Notes under the pieces: model-generated | The model's database searches: none | The model's input: the letters and a program-made list of their open reading frames with translations, nothing else | Told to the model about the DNA's origin: nothing | Shown here: one piece after another, positions 17,800 to 25,253 of the stretch | How positions within the stretch are numbered: position 1 is the stretch's first letter | Layout: the number at the start of each line of letters is the position of its first letter | Assembly: GCA_947176505.1 (NCBI GenBank) | Contig: CAMWQW010000011.1 | Coordinates: 62,001 to 126,000, forward strand | Source of the DNA: an uncultured Lachnospiraceae bacterium | Lineage (GTDB): Bacteria > Bacillota > Clostridia > Lachnospirales > Lachnospiraceae | DNA: 64,000 nt | Direction of reading: 5' to 3' | Made by a program: the position numbers and the translations under genes

Positions 17800-18426
17800 T
17801 TACTCACCACCGCTAATAGAATCACCATTAGATATTAAAACAATTTTGTTTCCCCAGCCTTCCAATACCGGATTATCCTGAACCGCCTGCAAGAACTCAT
17901 CCGTATAATCAAAATATCCCACCGGCGTGTACTCTGCGCTCACCTCGGCATCCTGATAGAACAGAATAATCCGATTCGGTTCCGAATAGTAAACGGTACC
18001 TGCTTTTTCCTCCGTAACCTGCTCCGAAAAAGACGGAATCTCATAGCGGCTTGGAATATCGTAATACTGCATCACTTCCCAGTTATCATAGTCATCGTAA
18101 TGATAAATCGGGAGCCTCCAGTCACCGGTTCCTACATGCCCTGCAATGGCATATGCTGTATCATTGTCATAAAGATGCATGATAAAAGGTTCTCCCTCGT
18201 CACCAAAACAAACCACCAGTTCTGTTGCCACCTGCGATAAATCAGATTCCGCCTCATCTCCCGGAGTTTTATCTACCAAATCATCTTCTGTCTGCGTGGC
18301 AGAAAAGTTATCGCTTTCCAACACACTTTCTGGCGGATCAGAAAAATCATTAGAATTTCCGCATCCGGACAACATCATTCCCAATGCAGAAATCATACAC
18401 AATGTCACAAGAATTTTTTTAATCAT
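17800..18426 (-). CDS. Cyclophilin-like fold lipoprotein (paralogue 2)
   Basis: 208 residues. Lipobox MLSGCGN, an acidic linker, then a cyclophilin-like domain closely similar to the protein at 15657: LYDNDTAYAIAGHV, LPIYHYDDYDNWEVMQYYDIPSRYEIP, GTVYYSEPNRIILFYQDAEV and YTPVGYFDYTDEFLQAV. It is probably membrane-anchored on the outer face. It starts a unit with the MATE transporter and is divergent from a LysR gene, which may regulate it. AAGGAG precedes the ATG. The ligand is unknown; an accessory role to export is inference from position only. Confidence 0.82.
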   Translation of the reverse strand: MIKKILVTLCMISALGMMLSGCGNSNDFSDPPESVLESDNFSATQTEDDLVDKTPGDEAESDLSQVATELVVCFGDEGEPFIMHLYDNDTAYAIAGHVGTGDWRLPIYHYDDYDNWEVMQYYDIPSRYEIPSFSEQVTEEKAGTVYYSEPNRIILFYQDAEVSAEYTPVGYFDYTDEFLQAVQDNPVLEGWGNKIVLISNGDSISGGE

Positions 18427-18628
18427 TACGCATCTCTCCTTATCTTTTTCTTGAAAAATTGTTCTTTGCTTATTTGTCTTCCATTATATAAATCCTTTCA
18501 TTTAATAGCAAATACTTATACATTATTCATTTCTATAGTTGAAACCTATGCATTTATATGCTATATTGTGTGTAACAAAACTCGGAATATATCTGGCAAT
18601 TTCCTATACTAAAAAAGGTGACGAACAT

Positions 18629-19549
18629 ATGGAACTACGTGTACTTCAATATTTTCTTGCCGTAGCAAGAGAGCAAAGCATTATAAGAGCAGCAGAATCG
18701 CTGCACCTGTCCCAACCCACTCTTTCCACCCAGATAAAGGCTATGGAAGAAGAATTGGGGAAACAACTTTTAATTCGCGGAACAAAGGGCTCCAGAAAAG
18801 TCACCCTCACAGAAGAAGGAATCATCCTAAGAAAAAGAGCTGAGGAAATTTTGAATCTGGTACAGAAAACCGAACGGGAAATTTCTCTTTCCGATCAGGT
18901 CATTGTCGGTGATGTTTATATCGGAACGGGTGAGACCGATGCCGTCCGCTTTATTGCAAAAGCTGCAAAAGAGCTTTACAGCACCTGCCCCGGCATCCAC
19001 TACCATATCGCCAGCGGAAATTCTGAATTTGTACTGGAACAGTTAGATAAAGGGCTGATTGATTTTGGAATTGTATTTGGCTCTATAGATCATGCAAAAT
19101 ATAATTCAATACCTTTGCCCTATAAAGATATCTGGGGTGTGCTGATGCGGACGGATTCACCACTGGCTGCGAATGAAACAATTTCTCCGGAAGATTTATG
19201 GGATAAACCGCTGATTATATCAAGGCAGGATGATACCCGCGGGACGCTGCCTGTATGGATAAAAAGAGAAATATCCGAATTGGAAATTGTTGCAACTTAT
19301 AATCTGCTCTTTAATGCTTCATTGATGGTCGAAGAAGGTTTGGGATACGCAATCGGATTTGATAAAATAATCAACACTTCCGGTAATAGCAATCTGTGTT
19401 TCCGCCCTCTCTCTCCTAAAAGAGAGGACGGCATGAGTATTATCTGGAAAAAATATCAGATATTATCTAAGGCTTCAGAAAAGTTTCTGCAAAAAATAAA
19501 AGAGCTGCCAGAAATTCAAAAATCTTCTGCAAGAAAGGTTATTTTATGA
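18629..19549 (+). CDS. LysR-family transcriptional regulator
   Basis: 306 residues. The N-terminal winged helix reads MELRVLQYFLAVAREQSIIRAAESLHLSQPTLSTQIKAMEEELG split over residues 1-45, a canonical LysR HTH, followed by a two-lobed effector-binding domain to the C-terminus. Start 18629 is supported by AAAGGTG 8 bases upstream; the longer frame to 18539 adds non-conserved sequence. Divergent from the cyclophilin-MATE unit across about 200 bases, and convergent with the esterase gene. It may control the divergent unit, the three promoters with the 44-bp element, or both. The effector is unknown. Confidence 0.92.
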   Translation: MELRVLQYFLAVAREQSIIRAAESLHLSQPTLSTQIKAMEEELGKQLLIRGTKGSRKVTLTEEGIILRKRAEEILNLVQKTEREISLSDQVIVGDVYIGTGETDAVRFIAKAAKELYSTCPGIHYHIASGNSEFVLEQLDKGLIDFGIVFGSIDHAKYNSIPLPYKDIWGVLMRTDSPLAANETISPEDLWDKPLIISRQDDTRGTLPVWIKREISELEIVATYNLLFNASLMVEEGLGYAIGFDKIINTSGNSNLCFRPLSPKREDGMSIIWKKYQILSKASEKFLQKIKELPEIQKSSARKVIL

Positions 19550-19584
19550 CGAATATTCAGCAAAATTTGCAACTTAATCGCTCC

Positions 19585-20712
19585 TTATAAAATTTCGCCC
19601 TTCCACAGCCAGACCAATCCATTATAAATATACTGCATAGCTGACTCTCCATTGTGTTCATTCCCTTCCTGAACCCGGTACGCCAGATTGCCGTCCCTCT
19701 CATTGTCCGCCTCGGTGAAAATACCTCCCGGCGCCTTTAGCATCGCCTGAATCTGACGCGAAAATGCAGAATAATCAAAGTCTCTTGTACCGGACATAGC
19801 ATAGACAAAGAAGTCTTCCGGACCATATCCGGCATTGGTCACAATACTCTCCATATACTGTCCGTCCGACGTCAAATCTCCGCTGGACGGTAAAAAGTAA
19901 CGAAAATACGGCAGACAATATTCAAAAGTATGCCAAGTGGTAACAGAACCCATGGAAAACCCGCAAAATGCGCGATGATCACGGGAACACTCCAATTCCT
20001 CAACCGAAGTTCCTTCTGCATAAGTACTGTATTTTCCCTCCACTGCCGGAATCAGATCGTTTAACAACTCATTATGATAATTGTCCGTCAGCCTGAGCGC
20101 AAGACCATAATCGTCGCTGTCGTCAGGATTCTCATTGTTGTAAGTCGGACAGACGATTATTATCGGTTCCATTTTGCCATCCTGTACGGCATGGTCAACC
20201 ACACTCTTAAATACATTCGGGCTTTCCGGCGTACCCAGATATGTTGTCTCATTCGCCCACCCACCATGCATCAGATAAAAAACATTGTACTGTTTGTCTT
20301 CGGAATAACCGTATGGCAGATATACATAGGCAGTTTTTATAAGCTGTTTGGTACGCTCCTCATAACTGAAAGACTCATAGGTCGTGTATTCCAACCGCTC
20401 TAGTCTTCCCTGCTCCGATGCCGGAGAATAATAATCATCCGGAATCTGAAGTGGTGTATCGGGAATGCGGGCAATATTTTCTTCTGGGTCCATATCAATA
20501 GCACCTCCATATTCTGGTGAAGTCGTTTTTTCATTTGAGATTGTCTCACTTGAAATCGTTTCATTTGAGACTGCTTCACTTCCGACTGGGGCGCCTGAGT
20601 CCGCTACACTTACATCAGAAGCTCCATCGTTCTCTGGCACTGTCCTCTGCTGCGCGCACGCAGTACACATCATCAAAGACATCGTCAAAACCAGTAAGTT
20701 TAATCTCTTCAT
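19585..20712 (-). CDS. Secreted putative esterase (CE1/feruloyl-esterase-like) lipoprotein
   Basis: 375 residues. Lipobox CTACAQ near residue 20, then a repetitive Ser/Glu/Thr linker with SETISSETISNE-type repeats, then an esterase D/PF00756-like domain. Seen: VYLPYGYSEDKQYNVFYLMHGG (oxyanion side, split), CGFSMGS with the GxSxG nucleophile, and a C-terminal GNEHNGES giving the likely catalytic His. Relatives release ferulate or acetate from plant cell-wall xylan. The start at 20712 has GGAGG 7 bases upstream; a longer frame reading into the upstream fragment is spurious. The neighbours are remnants of an esterase and a flavodoxin. Confidence 0.82.
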   Translation of the reverse strand: MKRLNLLVLTMSLMMCTACAQQRTVPENDGASDVSVADSGAPVGSEAVSNETISSETISNEKTTSPEYGGAIDMDPEENIARIPDTPLQIPDDYYSPASEQGRLERLEYTTYESFSYEERTKQLIKTAYVYLPYGYSEDKQYNVFYLMHGGWANETTYLGTPESPNVFKSVVDHAVQDGKMEPIIIVCPTYNNENPDDSDDYGLALRLTDNYHNELLNDLIPAVEGKYSTYAEGTSVEELECSRDHRAFCGFSMGSVTTWHTFEYCLPYFRYFLPSSGDLTSDGQYMESIVTNAGYGPEDFFVYAMSGTRDFDYSAFSRQIQAMLKAPGGIFTEADNERDGNLAYRVQEGNEHNGESAMQYIYNGLVWLWKGEIL

Positions 20713-20741
20713 ACTTACACCTCCATATCTTCCCTCTGCTC

Positions 20742-20963
20742 TTAATTGTTTGCAAACACGTTTTCCAGCCACTCCGCATATGCCGGAATCCACCCTTCCG
20801 CATAGCCGTAACCGTACAATCTTCCTTCCAGCACATCTACTTCCACCGGAACCCCTGCTTCCTGTAAAGCTTCTATACAAGCCTCAAATTCTCTCACAAA
20901 GGGGTCTCTCGTCCCATAGCAAAAATAGGTTGGCGGCAAATCAGACACTGCGGCGTATAATCC
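20742..20963 (-). pseudogene. C-terminal remnant of an alpha/beta-hydrolase (acetylesterase-like)
   Basis: About 73 codons, open from a stop codon, encoding LYAAVSDLPPTYFCYGTRDP and then FVREFEACIEALQEAGVPVEV up to the end. This matches the last quarter of BD-FAE-type esterases, including the segment that normally carries the catalytic Asp. The nucleophile Ser and everything before it are absent, and the usual HGF motif reads LYGYGYAEGW. It is in the same frame as the flavodoxin fragment upstream, separated from it by TGA and TAA. It looks like the right-hand side of a deletion that removed the 3' part of a flavodoxin gene and the 5' part of this esterase gene. Confidence 0.8.
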
Positions 20964-20966
20964 TTA

Positions 20967-21191
20967 TCAAGGACCGTCCCGCACTACAACACTTGCACTG
21001 GAAACAGCATCCAAACCGGAAGTATCCACATCTGTAGGCTGGGAAAAATATGCAATCAGAACACGGGAATTCCGCGCCGGTTCGCTTTCTGTTATGCCGC
21101 TTACTATAGGAGGTACATTAGCTGCCTTACCACAGGCACTAAGTGCTACAATCTGGATGATAGATATAAATAGAATGATTCTTTTCTTCAT
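20967..21191 (-). pseudogene. N-terminal remnant of a flavodoxin-family lipoprotein
   Basis: 74 codons with a good ribosome site (AAAGGAG) encoding a lipoprotein signal (LSACGK) and the start of a flavodoxin domain: RVLIAYFSQPTDVDTSGLDA followed by VSSASVVVRDG. The SQP loop is the usual FMN phosphate site in this family. The sequence stops at TGA where about 110-140 further residues would be expected. The first part of an unrelated esterase tail follows directly in frame. Translation may still occur, but the FMN domain cannot fold as in intact relatives. The intact ancestor probably belonged to the adjoining alcohol dehydrogenase and esterase unit. Confidence 0.8.
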
Positions 21192-21242
21192 TCCGGCTTC
21201 TCCTTTTTACAACTTTTCCTCAATTAATCCAATTGACACTTT

Positions 21243-22412
21243 TCAGAGACACTCCTTAAAAATCTCAAGTATTTCTTCATGACTCATTTCTTTATAACTG
21301 CCCGATGAAATGACGCAGGAATCAGCAATCTCTTTCAAATCTGTCTGTTCGTCCACACCCAGTTCCTTAAGAGTCACCGGCAGCCCTATTTCCAAAATGA
21401 AGTTCTCCAGCATCTCTATCCCTGCAAGTGCAATTTCTTGATCGCTTTTCCCGTCTGTATCCACACCCCAGACATTAACTGCAAATCGCCTGAACTTATT
21501 CAGTCCATCCATATAAATATGCCGGTAATATACCGGATGAAGTACCGCAAGACCCGCTCCGTGATTGCAGTCCGTATACGCGCCAAGCTGATGTTCCATC
21601 TGATGACATTGGAAATCCGTACATTTCCCTAATTTGATAATTCTGTTTTCCGCCATCACAGCATCCCACATCAAATTACTTCTTGCATTGTAATCCTGCG
21701 GGTCGGCAATTGCTACCCACAAGTTGCGAATCACATTTTTCATCAGCGCCTCGGCAATATCGTCCGATACATTATCCTCATCGGGCTCACTGAAATAAAT
21801 CTCCATGATATAAGAAAGCGTATCAAAACCACCGGACACCATCTGAAATTTCGGAACGCTGTAAGTGTATGTCGGATCAAGCAACGCAAACTTCGGATTG
21901 CATTTCGGATAGTCCCTTCCTGTTTTCACTTTTGACTCTTCATTCGTGATTACGGCGCCGCCATTACATTCACTGCCCGTACCTGCCGCTGTAACAACCA
22001 CTCCCACCGGTAAAGGTTCAAAGTCCATGATGCCGGGACGCAGCCAGAAATCCGTCCATGCATCCCCGTCGTACCGTGCCGCAACTGAGACTGCCTTACA
22101 GCAATCCATCACGGAACCGCCGCCTATACCGAGAATCAGCCCCACATTATTTTCCTTCGCCAGCTTTGCTCCTTCCAGTACTTTTGCATAAGTGGGATTC
22201 GGCATGATATCTGCAAGCTCGATGATTCTTTTTCCCGCCTGTGCAAGAATATCTGTCACCTCATCGTAGACTCCGTTTTCCTTAACAGAGCCGCCACCAT
22301 AGGCAAGCATAACCGTATCTGTGTAATGCTTGGTCAGACAGCGCAGATATTCTTTCACGCAGCCTGCCCCAAAAAAGACTTTCGTTGCATTTTCAAAAAT
22401 AAAATTGTTCAT
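21243..22412 (-). CDS. Iron-containing alcohol dehydrogenase (paralogue 2)
   Basis: 389 residues, homologous along its length to the dehydrogenase at 5221. Motifs are AYGGGSVKENG, ADIMPNPTYAKV, GIGGGSVMDCCK, AAGTGSECNGGAVI, GGFDTLSYIMEIYF and the metal-ligand segment CTDFQCHQMEHQLGA with CNHGAGLAVLHP. One difference is Tyr in FDTLSYIME where the other copy has His (FDTLSHSME), so one common ligand position differs. It follows the alpha/beta-hydrolase gene by 4 bases and so shares its promoter with copy C of the 44-bp element. It probably reduces an aldehyde using NAD(P)H. Confidence 0.9.
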   Translation of the reverse strand: MNNFIFENATKVFFGAGCVKEYLRCLTKHYTDTVMLAYGGGSVKENGVYDEVTDILAQAGKRIIELADIMPNPTYAKVLEGAKLAKENNVGLILGIGGGSVMDCCKAVSVAARYDGDAWTDFWLRPGIMDFEPLPVGVVVTAAGTGSECNGGAVITNEESKVKTGRDYPKCNPKFALLDPTYTYSVPKFQMVSGGFDTLSYIMEIYFSEPDEDNVSDDIAEALMKNVIRNLWVAIADPQDYNARSNLMWDAVMAENRIIKLGKCTDFQCHQMEHQLGAYTDCNHGAGLAVLHPVYYRHIYMDGLNKFRRFAVNVWGVDTDGKSDQEIALAGIEMLENFILEIGLPVTLKELGVDEQTDLKEIADSCVISSGSYKEMSHEEILEIFKECL

Positions 22413-22416
22413 CCCC

Positions 22417-23457
22417 TCATACCCCTTTATCTTGTTTTTCCCAAAATGCTACCGCATCATCAAGCCATCCTTCCGCCACAGTACCCGTTCCGATTCCAAA
22501 GCCGTGCCCAAGACCCGGATATTTATGAAACTCCGTGTCAATTCCAAACTTGCTCATAGCATCCAAACGATTCTGCATTGTTCTCCAATTTGCAATTCCA
22601 TCATTTTCACCCACACATACATAAGTCGGCGGGTCATTCTCTGTATAATCACTTAAGCCGGTGTACTGCATAATTACCGCACCAGCTTGAGGAAGAATCT
22701 CCTCTCCGAAAGCTCCCGTTCCATAGGAACCAAGCCATGCCGCCATTCGCGCACCTGCAGAGCCTCCCCATAAAGAATAGCATTCCGTATCTACCTCAAG
22801 CTCTTCTGCGTGTGCAAAAATGAAGCTGATTGCCCGTGCCAAGTCCTCACATGCCGTCTGTGCCCCGGGACGATAGATTAGAGCAAAGGCATTATACCCT
22901 CTCTTTGATAATTCCAAGGCATGAGGAAAACTGTCCTGCATAGCGCCTACATAGGCGAATCCGCCGCCCGCGTTACATACTGCGAACTTTTCTCCCGGAT
23001 TGCCTTTGAAGAAAAATAATCCTGTATCTTCCTTTTCCGGATCCGATTGCTTTTCCTCATCCGTATAAATATCATAAAAAATAACGTCTCCCGCTTCGGC
23101 GTGATCCCTCATATAATTCGTAATTTCCACTGTTTTATCGGGAAAAATATTGTTGTACCATGTCAGCCTGAGCTCCCCTAATGTTTCACCACCATAGAAA
23201 CCACTGTCCACCGGAAAAATCAATCTGCCATAATCCCCAAAGACCGGATCATCTATTACATCTGATATTTTGGTGTCCACCGTATATGTCTCACTTGTCT
23301 TTGTCTGCACGGAACTTTCCTCTCCAATCTCTACCTGCTCGGAACTATCTTCCGCCGTTTCATCCGGCGCCGCAGCAACTCCCTCTGTCACGCTGCCACA
23401 TCCTGTTAATCCAAGCAGCAAGCATATACTCACCGCACAAAAAATATTTCTGCTCAT
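22417..23457 (-). CDS. Alpha/beta-hydrolase lipoprotein (BD-FAE/acetylesterase-like)
   Basis: 346 residues. Lipobox LTGCGS (Cys about 20), then an acidic linker, then an alpha/beta hydrolase: AVCNAGGGFAYVGAM (oxyanion loop in place of HGGG), SLWGGSAGARMAAWLGSYG with the GxSxG nucleophile, DPPTYVCVGENDGI (Asp strand) and GLGHGFGIG (catalytic His). This resembles secreted acetyl-xylan-type esterases. First gene of a unit with the iron alcohol dehydrogenase and the flavodoxin fragment. Its promoter at 23557 carries the shared element. The esterase fragment at 20742 is a diverged relative. Confidence 0.85.
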   Translation of the reverse strand: MSRNIFCAVSICLLLGLTGCGSVTEGVAAAPDETAEDSSEQVEIGEESSVQTKTSETYTVDTKISDVIDDPVFGDYGRLIFPVDSGFYGGETLGELRLTWYNNIFPDKTVEITNYMRDHAEAGDVIFYDIYTDEEKQSDPEKEDTGLFFFKGNPGEKFAVCNAGGGFAYVGAMQDSFPHALELSKRGYNAFALIYRPGAQTACEDLARAISFIFAHAEELEVDTECYSLWGGSAGARMAAWLGSYGTGAFGEEILPQAGAVIMQYTGLSDYTENDPPTYVCVGENDGIANWRTMQNRLDAMSKFGIDTEFHKYPGLGHGFGIGTGTVAEGWLDDAVAFWEKQDKGV

Positions 23458-23556
23458 TCTTATCCCTTACCTTTCCGACTGCAGCTACTGTCCGTCCTAA
23501 TGAAAGAATACTCTCCGTATTTTCTTTAAATGGTCTACGCTATTATGATTTCCTAT

Positions 23557-23625
23557 ATAATAAACAAAACGAGACCTCAAAAGAAGTCTCGTTTTGTTCA
23601 TCAGTTTACACCTAAAGGTTATAAC
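23557..23625 (-). promoter_or_regulatory. Activator-type promoter with the 44-bp shared element (copy C)
   Basis: On the minus strand TATTAT (23557-23562) and TTCTTT (23580-23585) are 17 bp apart, with the element at 23582-23625. It directs transcription toward the alpha/beta-hydrolase gene at 23457. In this copy part of the element also forms one arm of the terminator of the LysR gene just upstream. Confidence 0.68.
23566..23595 (-). terminator. Rho-independent terminator of the second LysR gene
   Basis: Perfect 10-bp stem, AAAACGAGAC with GTCTCGTTTT, loop of 10, followed on the minus strand by GTTTATTAT. It is 33 bases past the LysR stop and overlaps the -35 region of the next promoter. 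Confidence 0.75.
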
Positions 23626-23627
23626 TA

Positions 23628-24521
23628 TTATTCGGATATCGCCGCCTGCGCTGCCGCAAGAAAACGGCTGACTGTCTCCGATGGTTCCGGAGCATGAAGC
23701 AACCCGTAAGGAATGCTATGTTCCCACTCCACAGGAATCACTTTTAAAAGAGGATGTACATTCGCCCATCCCGAAATTGCCAACAACACATCGTTGCCGT
23801 TTTCACAACGGTTAAATACATTTATACTATAAAATTCAAAATCTACAATATGTATCTTCCTATGGTTTTGCCAGATATCATCCCGAAGCTGGTCCACATA
23901 GTGACTCCAATCCCGGCGCATCAACATCAGATTTTCCCCATACAAATCCTGCACTTTCAATCTATCCTTAGCAGCAAGTCTATGGTGAACGGAAACGGCA
24001 CAGCAGAACGGTTCTCTCGATAATTCCAATCCTGCGCAACTGCGTAAATCCAACATGGTATCGTCAAAAATGCCTCCCACCACATCAATGTTTTTCCCCA
24101 GATTTCCCAAAATCTCTCTGGCGTTTTCCGGTGTATTCTCAAAAGGAACCAGTTGGAATTTGATATCCGGACAGTATACCTGAATCTTCGACCATAACTG
24201 CATCAAAAGCTGTGCCGGTGTCATGGGCGATGTACCAATTCGGATAATATTTGTGTCCTCCTGCATGGCGTTCTTCGCCCGGATTACGGAGTCTCTGCAA
24301 TACTGGATAATATACTTAGTGTCCTGATATAAAGATTTACCCGCCTTGGTCAAGTTCAACCCTCTGTGCGTTCTCTCAAACAGTTTCACTCCCAACGATT
24401 CTTCTAACAAGTTAATCTGCTTGATTACCGCTGTGGGTGTAATATATGCTTCCTCAGCCGCCTTGTTAAAACTGCCTGCATCTGCTACATGAATGAATGT
24501 TTCCAGTTGGGGATTATACAT
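23628..24521 (-). CDS. LysR-family transcriptional regulator
   Basis: 297 residues. The N-terminal HTH begins MYNPQLETFIHVADAGSF and continues NKAAEEAYITPTAVIKQINL, with FERTHRGLNLTKAG marking the wing, then a type 2 periplasmic-binding fold effector domain. The start has GGAG 7 bases upstream at 24521. It is directly upstream of the esterase-alcohol dehydrogenase unit and of copy C of the 44-bp element, on the same strand. That makes it a candidate regulator of that element, together with the LysR at 18629. The effector is unknown. Confidence 0.92.
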   Translation of the reverse strand: MYNPQLETFIHVADAGSFNKAAEEAYITPTAVIKQINLLEESLGVKLFERTHRGLNLTKAGKSLYQDTKYIIQYCRDSVIRAKNAMQEDTNIIRIGTSPMTPAQLLMQLWSKIQVYCPDIKFQLVPFENTPENAREILGNLGKNIDVVGGIFDDTMLDLRSCAGLELSREPFCCAVSVHHRLAAKDRLKVQDLYGENLMLMRRDWSHYVDQLRDDIWQNHRKIHIVDFEFYSINVFNRCENGNDVLLAISGWANVHPLLKVIPVEWEHSIPYGLLHAPEPSETVSRFLAAAQAAISE

Positions 24522-24728
24522 TGTGGTCTCCTTCTTAATTTTTTCATAGTATAGCACATTTCTTTATGGCAAACTATATGTGGATTTCCTGTTTCGGCTC
24601 TAAGCTCTATACTTACCAATATTTCTTTTTATATCTCTTACAGTATGCCGGGAAACTGATGATAACCGTATTCGGTAGAATCCACATGAAATCTGTCATC
24701 AATAATATACTCAACTTTCTTTTCTACC

Positions 24729-24995
24729 CTATGTTATCTCTAAATCAGCAAAACTCTTTTTAATACCGCGCCACGATATCACTCTCCTGAAATCCTTCTC
24801 AACTATATACTTCTTTATTCTGGTTATAGCGCGAAATAAATAGCGTATATATTCATCGTTCGGGGAAAGTTTTCTAATCTCCGGTTCGCCTGTGGATAGG
24901 CTGACAGACACTATACCATATTCTTCTTTTCCTTCTGGAGAATAATTATATATTACTTCATTCAATGTATTACTAATTAATTCCAAACGCAGCAT
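24729..24995 (-). CDS. Small conserved-looking hypothetical protein
   Basis: 88 residues, with no domain I can name. The sequence (LELISNTLNEVIYNYSPEGK and then EEYGIVSVSLSTGEPEI) resembles small proteins often found on mobile elements of gut clostridia, but this is from memory. AGGTGA lies 5 bases before the ATG. The ATG immediately follows the TAA of an upstream 20-codon frame (24996-25058, MMYRVAHELANRKYLKELGD). That arrangement suggests translational coupling and the tail of a larger lost gene. It lies between LysR and the distal end of the CRISPR array. Confidence 0.5.
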   Translation of the reverse strand: MLRLELISNTLNEVIYNYSPEGKEEYGIVSVSLSTGEPEIRKLSPNDEYIRYLFRAITRIKKYIVEKDFRRVISWRGIKKSFADLEIT

Positions 24996-25058
24996 TTAGT
25001 CACCTAGCTCTTTCAAATATTTTCTGTTCGCAAGTTCATGAGCGACTCTATACATCAT

Positions 25059-25253
25059 ATATTTTTTATTAAGTTCACTTCAAGATTCCCATGTCTATTC
25101 ATCGCTATATTGTGTGTCTTAATATTCTTTCCTTTCAGAATCCTCCTAAACGATTTCGCCATATCATAACCAGTTCAATAACTCTCTTCCACCCTTTTCT
25201 CAATAGATAAATTGCGGCATTACTTTCAAATCAAGACGTTTCCTGTTATTTAT
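25059..25253. other. Non-coding stretch beyond the distal end of the CRISPR array
   Basis: About 195 AT-rich bases between the last, degenerate CRISPR repeat and the small ORFs at 24729-25058. I see no convincing frame, hairpin with T-tract or promoter here. It would receive any read-through transcript of the array. Confidence 0.5.

Noticed and set aside
24566..24763. 65-codon plus-strand frame between LysR and the small hypothetical gene
   Set aside because: Opposite strand to its neighbours, no ribosome site, Phe/Tyr-rich composition typical of AT-rich non-coding DNA.
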